DNA from: Sulfurospirillaceae bacterium
GTDB lineage: Bacteria; Campylobacterota; Campylobacteria; Campylobacterales; Sulfurospirillaceae
DNA: 63,629 nucleotides
Assembly: GCA_028692875.1 (NCBI GenBank)
Contig: JAQUWL010000011.1
Coordinates: 1-63,629 of the forward strand
Direction: 5' to 3'
Shown here: positions 44,713 to 57,301 of the stretch, one piece after another
Position numbering within the stretch: position 1 is the first letter of the stretch
How the letters are laid out: each line of letters opens with the position of its first letter
Translations under genes and position numbers: made by a program
Notes under the pieces: model-generated
Database searches by the model: none
What the model was told of the DNA's origin: nothing
What the model saw: the letters and a program-made list of their open reading frames with translations, nothing else

Positions 44713-46899
44713 TTGGCAAAAAATCAATCAACACTTCTAACTCGTGTTGCACCATTCTTAGAGCCTATTATCAAATCAAAAGATTTGACTATTGTAGTCT
44801 TTATTGTTGCGATTTTAGCTATTATTATCGTTCCTTTGCCAAGTGCGATGCTAGATTTTTTCCTTACTATATCTATATCCATATCTGTTCTTATTATTCT
44901 TATCTCTTTATACATACCAAAACCAACGGATTTAACGACATTTCCGACACTTATTCTTATCATAACACTCTATCGACTTGCTCTTAATATAGCAACAACA
45001 AGAATGATTTTGAGCAATGGGCACCTAGGAACAAATGCGGTCAGCGATATCATCTCAAGCTTTGGGGAATTTGTCGTTGGCGGAAACTATGTTATCGGCA
45101 TTGTTGTCTTTTCTATTTTGGTTCTTATTAACTTTATGGTTATTACCAAAGGATCAACAAGGGTTGCTGAGGTTTCAGCACGTTTTACATTGGATGCAAT
45201 GCCTGGAAAACAGATGGCGATCGATGCTGACTTGAACGCTGGATTGATTGATGAAAAAACCGCAAGAGCTAGACGAGAGGCGATTATCCAAGAGGCAAGC
45301 TTTTATGGTGCAATGGACGGCTCAAGTAAATTTATAAAAGGTGACGCAGTTGCTGGCATTATCATAACTATCATCAATATCATAGGTGGCTTCCTTATCG
45401 GGGCTTTTCAACATGACCTTGATATGCAAACAAGCATCCAAACATACACTATACTAACAATAGGCGATGGTTTAGTTTCTCAACTTCCAGCACTCATTAC
45501 CTCTACGGCAACAGCCATCATCATTACTCGCTCCAATAGATCTGATGAGAGTTTTACCGATGGAGCCATGAATCAGCTTTTTGGAGAGTATAAAACACTC
45601 CTTATTGTAGGTTTTATACTGATGATGTTTGCCATAGTTCCTGGACTTCCCACTATTTCACTAGGCTTTGTAGGTCTAATTTTTCTCTCGCTGGGTTATT
45701 TGGTTAAAAATACGCAAGAGGGTGGCTCTTTGCTAGAGCAAGTTTTCTCCTCAAGTAAAATTTCTGCACAAAAATCAAAACAAGAAGCAACAGAAAAAAC
45801 AACTCCACAAACCCCCAGAAAAAGCCCTGAAGAGTTAAAAAAAGAGGAAGAAAATGCTCTAAATGATATCCTAAAGCTTGAAGTTTTAGAGCTAGATTTG
45901 GGCTATCAACTTATCAAGCTTGCCGATCCCGCACAAGGCGGAGATTTACTTGATAGGGTTAAAAGCACTAGACGTAAAATTGCAGCTGATTTTGGATATT
46001 TAATACCTCAAGTACGCATTAGAGACAATCTTCACCTAAGTCCAAACACCTACCAACTCCTCCTAAAAGGCAACGAGATAGGAAATGGAGAGATATATCC
46101 AGATAAATTTTTGGCGATGGATAGTGGCTTGGCAACTGAAAAAATACAAGGAATTGCCACCAAAGAGCCAGCGTTTGGACTTGATGCTATTTGGATAGAT
46201 CCAAAAATAAAAGAAGATGCTATCATTAAAGGCTACACTACAGTTGATCCTGCAACCGTTATCTCTACGCACTTGAGCGAGCTTATCAAAAAACATTCTG
46301 AAGAGCTTTTAACACGTCAAGAAGTTCAAAGCCTAGTAGACAAAACTCAAAAAGATTATCCTGTGGTAGTTAGCGACTGCCTAAGAGTTGCAAATATAGG
46401 TCTAATTCAAAAAGTTCTTAAAGCCTTGTTGCACGAAAAGATACCAATCAAAGACCTGCTAACGATTTTAGAAACTATTAGTGATATTGCGGAGGTTACA
46501 AAAAATACAGGCATTATAGTTGAGCAAGTACGAGCAAAACTCTCTCGCACCATCACGAAACTCTACAAAGACGAGGATGGAATACTAAAACTCATCACTT
46601 TCAATGCCTCAACCGAGCAAAAACTATTGGATGCTTTGCACGAGAGAGATGGCGTTAGGGATTTACTATTAAACATAGGACAGATAAATACCTTAGTCCA
46701 ACATGTAAGCGAAGAGGCAACAAAACTACTTCAAAAAGGTATTGCTCCTGTTGTGATTATTGTTGATCCACTGCTTCGCAAATCGCTCTCTGATATTTTT
46801 GAAAAATTTGGTCTTGAGGTTGTTGTGCTTTCACATGCAGAGATAGACTCTAGTTCAAAATTTGAAGTTTTAGCAACCATTGAAATTGAAAAACTCTAA
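44713..46899 (+). CDS. flhA: Flagellar export gate protein FlhA
   Basis: Core of the flagellar type III export gate, 728 residues, the normal size. Eight membrane helices within ~1-330 and the FHIPEP signature segment (RVAEVSARFTLDAMPGKQMA) at ~150-170. The long cytosolic domain binds substrates and chaperones (~370-728). TTG start at 44713 with AGGGG at 44702-44706. In Campylobacterota FlhA is also needed to switch on later flagellar genes. The only full-size flagellar gene in the window. Confidence 0.96.
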   Translation: MAKNQSTLLTRVAPFLEPIIKSKDLTIVVFIVAILAIIIVPLPSAMLDFFLTISISISVLIILISLYIPKPTDLTTFPTLILIITLYRLALNIATTRMILSNGHLGTNAVSDIISSFGEFVVGGNYVIGIVVFSILVLINFMVITKGSTRVAEVSARFTLDAMPGKQMAIDADLNAGLIDEKTARARREAIIQEASFYGAMDGSSKFIKGDAVAGIIITIINIIGGFLIGAFQHDLDMQTSIQTYTILTIGDGLVSQLPALITSTATAIIITRSNRSDESFTDGAMNQLFGEYKTLLIVGFILMMFAIVPGLPTISLGFVGLIFLSLGYLVKNTQEGGSLLEQVFSSSKISAQKSKQEATEKTTPQTPRKSPEELKKEEENALNDILKLEVLELDLGYQLIKLADPAQGGDLLDRVKSTRRKIAADFGYLIPQVRIRDNLHLSPNTYQLLLKGNEIGNGEIYPDKFLAMDSGLATEKIQGIATKEPAFGLDAIWIDPKIKEDAIIKGYTTVDPATVISTHLSELIKKHSEELLTRQEVQSLVDKTQKDYPVVVSDCLRVANIGLIQKVLKALLHEKIPIKDLLTILETISDIAEVTKNTGIIVEQVRAKLSRTITKLYKDEDGILKLITFNASTEQKLLDALHERDGVRDLLLNIGQINTLVQHVSEEATKLLQKGIAPVVIIVDPLLRKSLSDIFEKFGLEVVVLSHAEIDSSSKFEVLATIEIEKL

Positions 46900-46918
46900 C
46901 ACAAACTCAAGGACAAAA

Positions 46919-47950
46919 ATGAACCATAAAATGTACCACCTTTCTCATACTGATTTGGACGGATACGCTTGCCAGATGGTTACGGCAATGTATTTTAAAA
47001 ATATCTCTTTTTATAATTCCAACTACGGCAAAGAGATAAATGAGTGCTTTGATAGCATTTTAAAAGAGATACAAATCTCCAATGATATGCAACATATTAT
47101 ATTAATCACTGATGTAAATCTAACAATGGAGCAAGCAAAAGAGTTTAACTCCAAAGTAAACTTATGTGAAAAAGATGTTTTACTGCTATTGCTAGATCAC
47201 CACAAAAGCGGTCAAGAGTGTTCCGATGAATATGAGTGGTATTTTATGGATCCGACACGAAGCGCAACCAAAATAACATATGACTTTTTTGCATCAATTT
47301 TTGAGCCAAATGAAGAGATGGAACATTTTGTAAATATTGTTAATTCAGTAGATATATGGCTTGAGGACAAACAAGAGTTTGAACTCGGAAAGGTTCTTTT
47401 GGGTCTCGTTAGCGGTGCAAGAGAGGTCAATAGAATAATGTTTCCGCAAGAAAATACAGACTATATCTTCTCACTACTAAATCAGAGTCAAAAATTTTTC
47501 AAAAAAGAAAATCCACACATCGTTTTAGACGATCACGTTCACAAACTAAAAAAATACTTTTTTAAACACAAAAACAACACAGACGACACTTTAAGCAATC
47601 TTGTCTCAAACTATATAGTTAAACTATTAACAAAAAACAAAGACAAAATGCAGATAATCTACAAAGAATACAAAGGTATACTCACATACAATATAGGTAG
47701 CGTATCTGTTATCGGCAATGATTTTCTTAATGCCAATCCTGATATTGATTTTTTCATGGACGTAACTTCTAAAAAAACGATTAGTCTTAGGTCTAATGGG
47801 AAAGTCGATGTGAGTAAAATGGCAGCACATATTGCCAATGGTGGCGGTCATCCCAACGCTAGTGGAGGACTATTAAACACTTTTAAAGATAGTTTTATCT
47901 ATGATGATATCAAAAGTCAAATTGTAAATATTATTTCAAGCAAAGGGTAG
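46919..47950 (+). CDS. DHH/DHHA1-family phosphohydrolase (NrnB-like)
   Basis: Probable oligonucleotide or phosphoester hydrolase. From ATG 46919 (MNHKMYHLSHTDLDG, with AAGGA before it) it has 343 residues; the frame opens at 46880 inside flhA. Metal motifs: HTDLDGY, ITDVN, LLDHHKS (DHH) and a later Asp in NSVDIW. The C-terminal DHHA1 domain ends GGGHPNASGG. Fits the NrnB type that removes short RNA; a cyclic-di-AMP enzyme would carry extra domains not present here. Starts 20 bases after flhA. Confidence 0.87.
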   Translation: MNHKMYHLSHTDLDGYACQMVTAMYFKNISFYNSNYGKEINECFDSILKEIQISNDMQHIILITDVNLTMEQAKEFNSKVNLCEKDVLLLLLDHHKSGQECSDEYEWYFMDPTRSATKITYDFFASIFEPNEEMEHFVNIVNSVDIWLEDKQEFELGKVLLGLVSGAREVNRIMFPQENTDYIFSLLNQSQKFFKKENPHIVLDDHVHKLKKYFFKHKNNTDDTLSNLVSNYIVKLLTKNKDKMQIIYKEYKGILTYNIGSVSVIGNDFLNANPDIDFFMDVTSKKTISLRSNGKVDVSKMAAHIANGGGHPNASGGLLNTFKDSFIYDDIKSQIVNIISSKG

Positions 47951-47953
47951 GCA

Positions 47954-48223
47954 ATGGCAAATCAAAAAATAGAAATTGAGCTAGAAAAAGCGGAGGCTGA
48001 AATCGAAGAGTTAGCTATGCAACTCTCTGATATGCTAGGTGCTGCTCTTTACTTCGCCGGAGCAAAAAAAGAGGATTTGCAAAAAGCGATAGATGCTTAT
48101 TTGCAAGGATTGGATGAAGTTCTTGATGATGAAGAGGACGATGACTCAGAGATGGGACTAGAAGAGATTATAGAAGTAATAGAGCACATTAAACGCAAAA
48201 ACCCAAAACTATTTGGTCGATAA
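47954..48223 (+). CDS. Small acidic helical protein of unknown function
   Basis: 89 residues, predicted all helix with a coiled-coil start (IEIELEKAEAEIEELAMQL), a less polar middle (MLGAALYFAGAKKED), and a very acidic part (DEVLDDEEDDDSEMG). Starts 3 bases after the DHH gene and is probably translated with it. I recall a similar small gene at this place in C. jejuni, without a function. No signal peptide or cysteine. Confidence 0.7.
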   Translation: MANQKIEIELEKAEAEIEELAMQLSDMLGAALYFAGAKKEDLQKAIDAYLQGLDEVLDDEEDDDSEMGLEEIIEVIEHIKRKNPKLFGR

Positions 48224-48243
48224 TATAGGTCTCTAACGAGTAC

Positions 48244-48948
48244 CTATTTTATCGCCACAAATGTTACAAAATTACCCCATTTAAAAAATGTTTCCACAGT
48301 TTTAAATCCAGCGTTTTTAACCATTTTTTTATTTTCTTCTTCCGTATATGGAACTAAAACATTCTCTAAAGCTTCTCTTTTTTGAGAGATTTCAAAGTCG
48401 CTATAACCTTGCTTCTTCTTAAATGCATGGTACAAATCTATCATCTGTTTTCCCAACGCTTTGTCTTCAAAAACAATTTTTTCGCTAAAAACAAAAATAC
48501 CATCTTTATTTAAAGAGTTATATATCTTACTTACAAAATCAGCTCTTTCAATCGGACGAATAAACTGCAACATATAATTAGCGATAATAACATCTTGCAA
48601 CGCAAAGTCGGCACTCAAGATATCTTCGCAACGCAAAGCTATAGGTGCGTTATACGCCAAAATCTTTCTTTTGGCGATATCAAGCATCGCCTCAGCATTG
48701 TCAATACCAACAAGGTTGTAAGTTTTATTGCTCTTTTTCCATAGTGCCAAAAGGGTATTTGCGGTTGAGCAACCCAAGTCCAATATTGAAGCATTGCTCT
48801 TTACATGTAAGCATATAAAATCACTCACAAACTCAATAACTTCCTTATAAAATGGCACGGAGCGATCTAGCATATCATCAAAAACAATAGCCACATTTTC
48901 GTCAAATTCAAACTGCTTTTTAATCGGCTTTGTAAATACTTTATCCAT
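48244..48948 (-). CDS. cmoA: Carboxy-S-adenosyl-L-methionine synthase
   Basis: Makes carboxy-SAM from SAM and prephenate for CmoB (27.2 kb). 234 residues. SAM fold ILDLGCSTANTLLAL at ~58, GIDNAEAMLDIAKRK, and ANYMLQFIRPIERADF. N-terminal FDENVAIVFDDMLDRSVPFYKE is the CmoA hallmark. Last gene of ligA-tlyA-ribF-cmoA, 3 bases after ribF; same order in C. jejuni. Confidence 0.95.
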   Translation of the reverse strand: MDKVFTKPIKKQFEFDENVAIVFDDMLDRSVPFYKEVIEFVSDFICLHVKSNASILDLGCSTANTLLALWKKSNKTYNLVGIDNAEAMLDIAKRKILAYNAPIALRCEDILSADFALQDVIIANYMLQFIRPIERADFVSKIYNSLNKDGIFVFSEKIVFEDKALGKQMIDLYHAFKKKQGYSDFEISQKREALENVLVPYTEEENKKMVKNAGFKTVETFFKWGNFVTFVAIK

Positions 48949-49786
48949 AATCTACTCTTGTTCTAAAAAATCCATCAGATAGAGCTTGCAAGAACTGAGT
49001 CTCTCTTTGGCATTTTTAATATCTTTGCAAATCTGCTCTTTTAGCTGACGCAAGTTCGAAAATTTTATATTTTCTCTCAAAAAATCTACAAAAAATATCT
49101 CAGCCAATGTCACATTTTCGATTTTTTCATTTATTATGTGCGTCTCTATCGAAAAGAGATTGTCCGTGCTTTGCCTTACTCCGATAAAAGATACAGAGTC
49201 ATAAACACTAAAACCAATGCGTGTACGAGTTGCATAAACACCCTCTTTGGGAAAAAGATAATCCCTCACTTTTAGGTTAAGTGTAGGAAAGGTCTCTTTT
49301 TTCCCAATTCCTTGCCCTTGAATCACATCGCCTTGAATCGCATACTCCCTGCCCAAAAATCCATTTGCTTTTACAATATCCCCACACTTTATCAACTCTC
49401 TTATAGTGCTCGAATGAACTGAAATATTTTTATATTTAAACTCTTCAACAATCTCGACTTCGCCATCATACATATTCTTTAGCATCTGGGCATCGCAAGA
49501 TTTATTAGCACCAAATTTAAAATCATACCCAACAACAATCTTTTTTAAAGCTGGGAACTCTTTCTTTAAAAGCTCAATAAATTCTGCTCCGCTTAAATTT
49601 TTTAGTTTTAAAAAATGATAGAACATGCATGGATATTTTGAATACTCGCTACGCTTAACACCAGGCGTTAGATTGGCTTGATCTTTATCTACAACAAAGA
49701 GAGCTCCATTTTTGCCAAGCCTCTTAATAAGCTCTTTGTGACCTAAATGCACACCATCAAAACTGCCTATAGCAACGGTATCTACA

Positions 49787-52476
<2,690 letters not shown>

Positions 52477-52529
52477 TTATCTATTTGAAAAATTATTGTA
52501 TCAAAAATTTTATACATTTTTATGACATT

Positions 52530-53294
52530 TTATGACGTAAGATAACTGCTGTAAAGCAGTTTTAGCAACGTCAATCCGACCATGGTTAAAAAGGCTCCTC
52601 TGATAAAACCAACCTCTTTTTTAATAACCATATTTGAGCCCATATAAGCTCCCAAAATTTGACCTATTGCCATAACAAAACCTGCAATCCAAAGAACATT
52701 TCCACTCCATATAAAAACACCCAAAGAGACTATGTTACTTGTAAAATTCATAATCTTAGTATGTGCTGTAGCTTTTTTTAGATTGAGTCCCAAAAGTCCT
52801 ACAAACGCAATAGTCCAAAACGTACCAGTTCCAGGCCCGAAAAATCCATCGTAAAAACCAATTCCCAAACCAAAGATAAGATAAAAACTATTTGCTTTAA
52901 GTAGAGCATGTTTGTCGATTTCGCCCATATTTGGAGAAAAAAGTATATATGCAAATATCATCGCCAACATCACTGGAATCGCCCTAGATAGCAGTGAAGC
53001 ATCAATCAGTAAAATAGCGTAAGTTCCAGCAACTGCACCAATAAAAGTATAAAAAATTCCCCACATCACTTCGTTGTACGCAATAAATCCCTTACGCACA
53101 AAATTTAGCGATGCCATACCGCTACCAAAAGTTGCTTGCAGTTTATTTGTCGCCAAAGCTACATGTGGAGGCATTCCAGAGGCTAGCAAAACAGGAATAG
53201 TGATAATCCCGCCACCTCCAGCAATCGCATCAATAAAACCCGCCACGAAACCTGTCGCAATAAAAATAAGATAAAAATAAAACTCAAGCTCCAT
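52530..53294 (-). CDS. TSUP (TauE/SafE) family sulfur-anion exporter
   Basis: 254 residues, seven to eight membrane helices. Family marks: GFVAGFIDAIAGGGGIITIPVLLASGMPPHVALATNKLQ at the start and the repeat GFYDGFFGPGTGTF in the middle. Moves sulfite, sulfonates or related anions; YfcA-like. In a sulfur-active organism this may matter, but no sulfur gene is nearby. Overlaps the zinc-ribbon gene by 11 bases. Confidence 0.9.
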   Translation of the reverse strand: MELEFYFYLIFIATGFVAGFIDAIAGGGGIITIPVLLASGMPPHVALATNKLQATFGSGMASLNFVRKGFIAYNEVMWGIFYTFIGAVAGTYAILLIDASLLSRAIPVMLAMIFAYILFSPNMGEIDKHALLKANSFYLIFGLGIGFYDGFFGPGTGTFWTIAFVGLLGLNLKKATAHTKIMNFTSNIVSLGVFIWSGNVLWIAGFVMAIGQILGAYMGSNMVIKKEVGFIRGAFLTMVGLTLLKLLYSSYLTS

Positions 53295-53772
53295 CGGATT
53301 TTGAGTCCTCAGCTTCTAGCTTGCTGGGCTGTTTGTTGGCAATTTGAAATGTTGAGTTTCTTATTTTTCTCATAATCTCACGCTTAACACCACTTAAAAC
53401 ATAACGTCTATCGCCGCCTTGCACTCTTGCTTTTTCGCATCCTCCACACTCGTTGCAGACAAAAAATGTTGTCTTTTCATGTAGATTTGAAGTTGCTTTA
53501 CAGTTTTCATCATCACACATCAAAGCAGAAGAGCAAACAGGGCAATAGCACCATAAAAGAGTTATATTATCGCCTCTGTATTGCCATTTCCATATTACAT
53601 TGTGAAACTCATCTTGTTTGTATTTTTTGTACTTTGGCTCTAAAAGTTTATATACAACAAAGGGAAATCCTAAAATAATTACCACGATTGAAAATACCAA
53701 TACCTCAACAATCCAAAGCGGTATATCATATAACGCACTAATGCGTGGCAATAGGTCTATTATTTTGTCCAT
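53284..53772 (-). CDS. Membrane-anchored zinc-ribbon protein of unknown function
   Basis: 162 residues. One membrane helix at ~19-42, then a cytosolic part with two metal-binding knuckle sets: CYCPVCSSALMC...ENC and CNECGGC, nine cysteines in ~50 residues. The tail is charged and disordered. It overlaps the TSUP gene and follows folP by 12 bases, so it is in the same transcript. Looks like a zinc ribbon that holds a metal or binds nucleic acid at the membrane. No family recognised. Confidence 0.75.
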   Translation of the reverse strand: MDKIIDLLPRISALYDIPLWIVEVLVFSIVVIILGFPFVVYKLLEPKYKKYKQDEFHNVIWKWQYRGDNITLLWCYCPVCSSALMCDDENCKATSNLHEKTTFFVCNECGGCEKARVQGGDRRYVLSGVKREIMRKIRNSTFQIANKQPSKLEAEDSKSDGA

Positions 53773-53784
53773 TTAAATCTAATC

Positions 53785-54927
53785 CTAAAAAATTTTATTT
53801 ATTGCTTGGGCTACATGTAGCGCTTGTGCGTGCTCTTTTACATCATGCACACGAATAATACTAGCGCCGTTTTCCACAGCCCTAAGATGAATTGCAAGTG
53901 TTCCAGCGAGCCTATCTTTAACATCACAAGGGTAGATTTTGTCTATGAGAGACTTTCTGCTAGCACCCATCAAAAGAGGATAGCCAAAATGCAAAAAATG
54001 TGCGTGATGTTTTATAAGCAAAAGGTTATGCTCTAAAGTTTTTCCAAAACCTATGCCGGTATCCAAAATCATTTTTTTAATCCCAAAACTCTTTGCTTTT
54101 TCTATTCGCTTAGTAAAAAAATCATCAACTTCAAGGATAACATTGTCGTATTTTGGGCTTTCTTGCATCGTTTGAGGTAAGCCTTTTTTGTGCATCAAAA
54201 CAACTGTCGCATCAAACAATGAAACTATTTTTGCAACCTCATCATTTTCCAAAGCCGTTATATCATTAACGATGCTAAATCCTCTCTCAAGTGCATAACG
54301 CAAACAAAGAGGCGAATAACTATCTAGTGAAAATTGTGCTTTTTCATAAAGCTTTTTGGCATAAATAGCATCAACCACATCTTGGATGCGAGCCAGCTCC
54401 TCCTCTTGCGAAATCGCCACACTTCCAGGTCTTGAAGAGACACCACCAATATCTACAATATCTGCACCATCTTCAATCATCTTTTCTACATGTAGCAATG
54501 CTTGCTCTTTGGAAAAACGACTATTTTTGTAAAAACTATCTTTATTTGTATTGACAACACCCATAATTGAAACTTTAGAGTCTGGCAACATTAAAAAAGA
54601 GGTTATTTTGTCTGCAAATGTCTTAAGTCCAAATGGCTGTACTTTCTCTTTTTTTGACAAAACTCTTAGTTGTGCATCTGTTGCCATAAGTATCGCATCA
54701 ACAGTTGCATCCTTACATGTAATAGTATCTTTTGGCACTGCCAAATCCGCACCGATAGACAAAGCATCTTGCTTAAGAATATTTGCCGCTGGAGATTTTA
54801 TGCCTTCAATGTACAAAAGATTTATTTTTGATTTTTGTCGCATAATGACGCTTCCCTCGTGAGTTACGCCTATTTTATTAAAAAGTGCTTCAAGATTTGT
54901 ATGCTCATCCAGTCTATAAAGTCTCAT
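53785..54927 (-). CDS. folP: Dihydropteroate synthase with N-terminal extension
   Basis: Joins pABA to the pterin in folate synthesis; sulfonamide target. 380 residues, ~100 more than E. coli; the extra N-terminal part (~1-110) is seen in H. pylori FolP as well. TIM-barrel core: IMGVVNTNKDSFY (usual NVTPDSF changed), ADIVDIGGVSSRPGS (usual GGESTRPG), NDITAL, DTGIGFGKTLEHNLLL, GASRKS. The changes in the pABA loops may alter sulfonamide binding. Overlaps the holB stop by 4 bases. Confidence 0.93.
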   Translation of the reverse strand: MRLYRLDEHTNLEALFNKIGVTHEGSVIMRQKSKINLLYIEGIKSPAANILKQDALSIGADLAVPKDTITCKDATVDAILMATDAQLRVLSKKEKVQPFGLKTFADKITSFLMLPDSKVSIMGVVNTNKDSFYKNSRFSKEQALLHVEKMIEDGADIVDIGGVSSRPGSVAISQEEELARIQDVVDAIYAKKLYEKAQFSLDSYSPLCLRYALERGFSIVNDITALENDEVAKIVSLFDATVVLMHKKGLPQTMQESPKYDNVILEVDDFFTKRIEKAKSFGIKKMILDTGIGFGKTLEHNLLLIKHHAHFLHFGYPLLMGASRKSLIDKIYPCDVKDRLAGTLAIHLRAVENGASIIRVHDVKEHAQALHVAQAINKIF

Positions 54928-55550
54928 TGGTTTTGCCTATTTAAAATATGCAAAAATAACGATATAAGCAACGTTTGTGCCCTTGTATTTAAATCTGCCA
55001 AATGCAACAGTTTTTGAAAATGCTCTAGCTCTTCGTGAGTAAAGGAGATATTGTGCTCCAAAATCGCCTCACCAATTACCGCTTGTATCAACTCTTTAAG
55101 GTCATTTTTATCGCAACGTGAATGCTCTTGAATAAAGTTAAAAGCATCTCCTAATTCAAGTTTTGAAAAATTTAGCCCTGTTGATACAACCTCTTTTTCA
55201 AATGCCAACTCTTTAAGCAACAACCTTGAGCGAATAGTTGGCAAAAATGCTGTTTTCACAGGAGCCAGAAGAATAAAAACGATATTTCTAGGTGGCTCTT
55301 CAAGTATCTTTAAAAGTGAATTTTGAGCATAAATATTGTAATTTTTGGCACATAAAATCAGAGTCTTTTGAGACGATTCGGCTATAAAAGCCTCTTTTAC
55401 CACCTCTTTAGCGTCCTCAAGTACAAAATCTTCTCGGATGAAAAAAAGATGTCTCGTTTTAGAAAATTTTTCCTCTAAATGCTCGCAAGCTTTTTCAAGA
55501 TTTTTGCATATCAAAAGATGGCTAGAGGAGGCATCTTCATCATTAATCAT
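54924..55550 (-). CDS. holB: DNA polymerase III subunit delta'
   Basis: Part of the clamp loader. From ATG 55550 (MINDEDASSSHLLI) it has ~208 residues, short like other Campylobacterota delta' and without a full collar domain. It keeps the N-terminal AAA-like fold with YNIYAQNSLLKILEEPPRN (the SRC-containing family stretch has AQNALLKTLEEPP) and a TIRSRLLL arginine segment. No zinc finger or Walker A. The ATG overlaps the hobA stop by 8 bases. Order hobA-holB-folP is as in H. pylori. Confidence 0.9.
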   Translation of the reverse strand: MINDEDASSSHLLICKNLEKACEHLEEKFSKTRHLFFIREDFVLEDAKEVVKEAFIAESSQKTLILCAKNYNIYAQNSLLKILEEPPRNIVFILLAPVKTAFLPTIRSRLLLKELAFEKEVVSTGLNFSKLELGDAFNFIQEHSRCDKNDLKELIQAVIGEAILEHNISFTHEELEHFQKLLHLADLNTRAQTLLISLFLHILNRQNQ

Positions 55551-56094
55551 TTTCAAAAACAACCTCGGCAAACAAAACCGCATCAATACTTTTGTTTAAA
55601 AGTTTAAAAAGCTGAATCAACTTCACATCTAACATATCGTCGCTAGAGCTAAGGTAAAAGCTATCTTGAAGTTGCTCGTCAAAAACCCACATAAAGCTAT
55701 TGTCTTTTCGTTTTGCTAACTCCATCTTGTTGTTTTCGTTTTTGCCAATATAAAAAAAAGTATATCCGCCCGGAAAAGAGTGCGAGAGCAAATCCTCCAA
55801 AAGACTAATCTCCTCTTTTTGTCGAACCTGAGAGAGATTTGGATAAAGCATCTCCAAAGAGTAAAAGGGCAACAAAGGTCTTGCCCCTTTTGGGTTGTTA
55901 ATAGTGCTAAGAATATATTTACAAAACCATTTTCTCTCATCATCGGTAACAATAATAAAAGTGTGACCATTTAGTAAGTTTTTCAACATGGAAGCAGCAA
56001 GAGGAACCCACTCGAACCTTTTTTCTTCCATCCAGCTCATCATTGAGCCTTCTTTTCTCATCTCATTTAGTGTCCACTTTAAAAATTGTTGCAT
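55543..56094 (-). CDS. hobA: DnaA-binding initiation factor HobA
   Basis: Binds DnaA domain I and promotes oriC complex formation; known only in Campylobacterota (DiaA-like SIS fold). 183 residues. Recognised by TDDERKWFCKYILSTIN, RPLLPFYSLEMLYPN, SFMWVFDEQLQDSF and LLDVKLIQLFKLLN-type end. Between lysC and holB, the exact place seen in H. pylori (HP1229-HP1231). A strong lineage marker. Confidence 0.92.
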   Translation of the reverse strand: MQQFLKWTLNEMRKEGSMMSWMEEKRFEWVPLAASMLKNLLNGHTFIIVTDDERKWFCKYILSTINNPKGARPLLPFYSLEMLYPNLSQVRQKEEISLLEDLLSHSFPGGYTFFYIGKNENNKMELAKRKDNSFMWVFDEQLQDSFYLSSSDDMLDVKLIQLFKLLNKSIDAVLFAEVVFEND

Positions 56095-56097
56095 TGA

Positions 56098-57300
56098 TTA
56101 TTTGTCCAGCTTATATGCACTATGTAGTGCTCTTACAGCAAGTTCTCCATATTTTGCTTGAATTACCAATGAGATTTTTATCTCACTTGTACTTATCATT
56201 TCGATATTTATATTTTCTTTTGCCATCGTATCAAATGCTATACATGCAACGCCACTATGAGATTTCATGCCAACACCAACAACAGATACTTTAACGATAT
56301 CGCTATCATACTCTACAACATCGCTAGCCTTAAGCTCACTCATAGCTTTTCTTGTGGCTTCAAGTTCATTTTGCGGAACTGTAAAACCTAGATTTGTTGT
56401 GCCATCGTGACCTACATTTTGGATAATCATATCCACGTTCACATTTGAATCTGCCAATTTTTTAAATATTTCCGCCGCAATGCCAGGCTTATCGGTCACG
56501 CCACGAAGGGTAACTCTTGCTTGATTTTTATCTAGTGCGATTCCGCTTACTAATGGTTGCTCCATAATATTATCTTCCTTTGTGATTAATGTACCTTCAT
56601 TATTGTTAAAACTACTGCGTGTTACAAGATTTACATTTAGCTTTTTTGCCATCTCAACAGAGCGACTTTGCAATACTTTTGCCCCCAAACTTGCAAGCTC
56701 CAACATCTCATCGTAGCTTATCTTATCTAACTTTTTAGCTTTTGGCTCAATGCGAGGATCGGTAGTATAAACGCCGTCCACATCGGTATATATCTCACAC
56801 AAATTCGCCTCTAAAGCACCGGCAATAGCTACTGCCGACAGGTCGCTTCCGCCACGACCCAATGTTGAAACCTCGCCATTACATGTAACTCCTTGAAACC
56901 CAGCAACCACGACAATATTGCCCTCGTTGAGTCTAGCTTGCATTTGTGCAACATCAATCTTTTCAATGCGTGCTTTTGTGTGAAAATTGTCCGTTACGAT
57001 ACCCGCTTGCCTTCCACTCATAGAAACAGCAGGGTATCCCAACTCGCTCAAAGCAATCGCCAATAAAGCGCTAGTTACTCTCTCTCCAGAGCTTAAAAGC
57101 ATATCAACTTCTCGCTGATTTGGGCTCTTACTAAAATAAGCTGCAAAATCAAGCAATTTATTTGTCTCGCCACTCATTGCTGAGACAACCACCACTACAT
57201 CATTTCCAGCTTTTCGTGTTTGTATTACCCTTTGTGCCACAGCCTCAATTCTCTCAACGGTTCCAACACTTGTACCGCCATATTTCTGAACGATAAGCAT
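56098..57300 (-). CDS. lysC: Aspartokinase
   Basis: First step of lysine, threonine and methionine synthesis. 400 residues. Kinase part: VQKYGGTSVG, GRGGSDLSAVAIA, YTDVDGVYTTDPR. Two ACT domains follow (ITLRGVTDKPGIAAEIF and VSVVGVGMKSHSGVA). The length and ACT pattern fit the lysine/threonine-inhibited class. Ends 3 bases before hobA. Confidence 0.96.
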   Translation of the reverse strand: MLIVQKYGGTSVGTVERIEAVAQRVIQTRKAGNDVVVVVSAMSGETNKLLDFAAYFSKSPNQREVDMLLSSGERVTSALLAIALSELGYPAVSMSGRQAGIVTDNFHTKARIEKIDVAQMQARLNEGNIVVVAGFQGVTCNGEVSTLGRGGSDLSAVAIAGALEANLCEIYTDVDGVYTTDPRIEPKAKKLDKISYDEMLELASLGAKVLQSRSVEMAKKLNVNLVTRSSFNNNEGTLITKEDNIMEQPLVSGIALDKNQARVTLRGVTDKPGIAAEIFKKLADSNVNVDMIIQNVGHDGTTNLGFTVPQNELEATRKAMSELKASDVVEYDSDIVKVSVVGVGMKSHSGVACIAFDTMAKENINIEMISTSEIKISLVIQAKYGELAVRALHSAYKLDK

Positions 57301-57301
57301 T

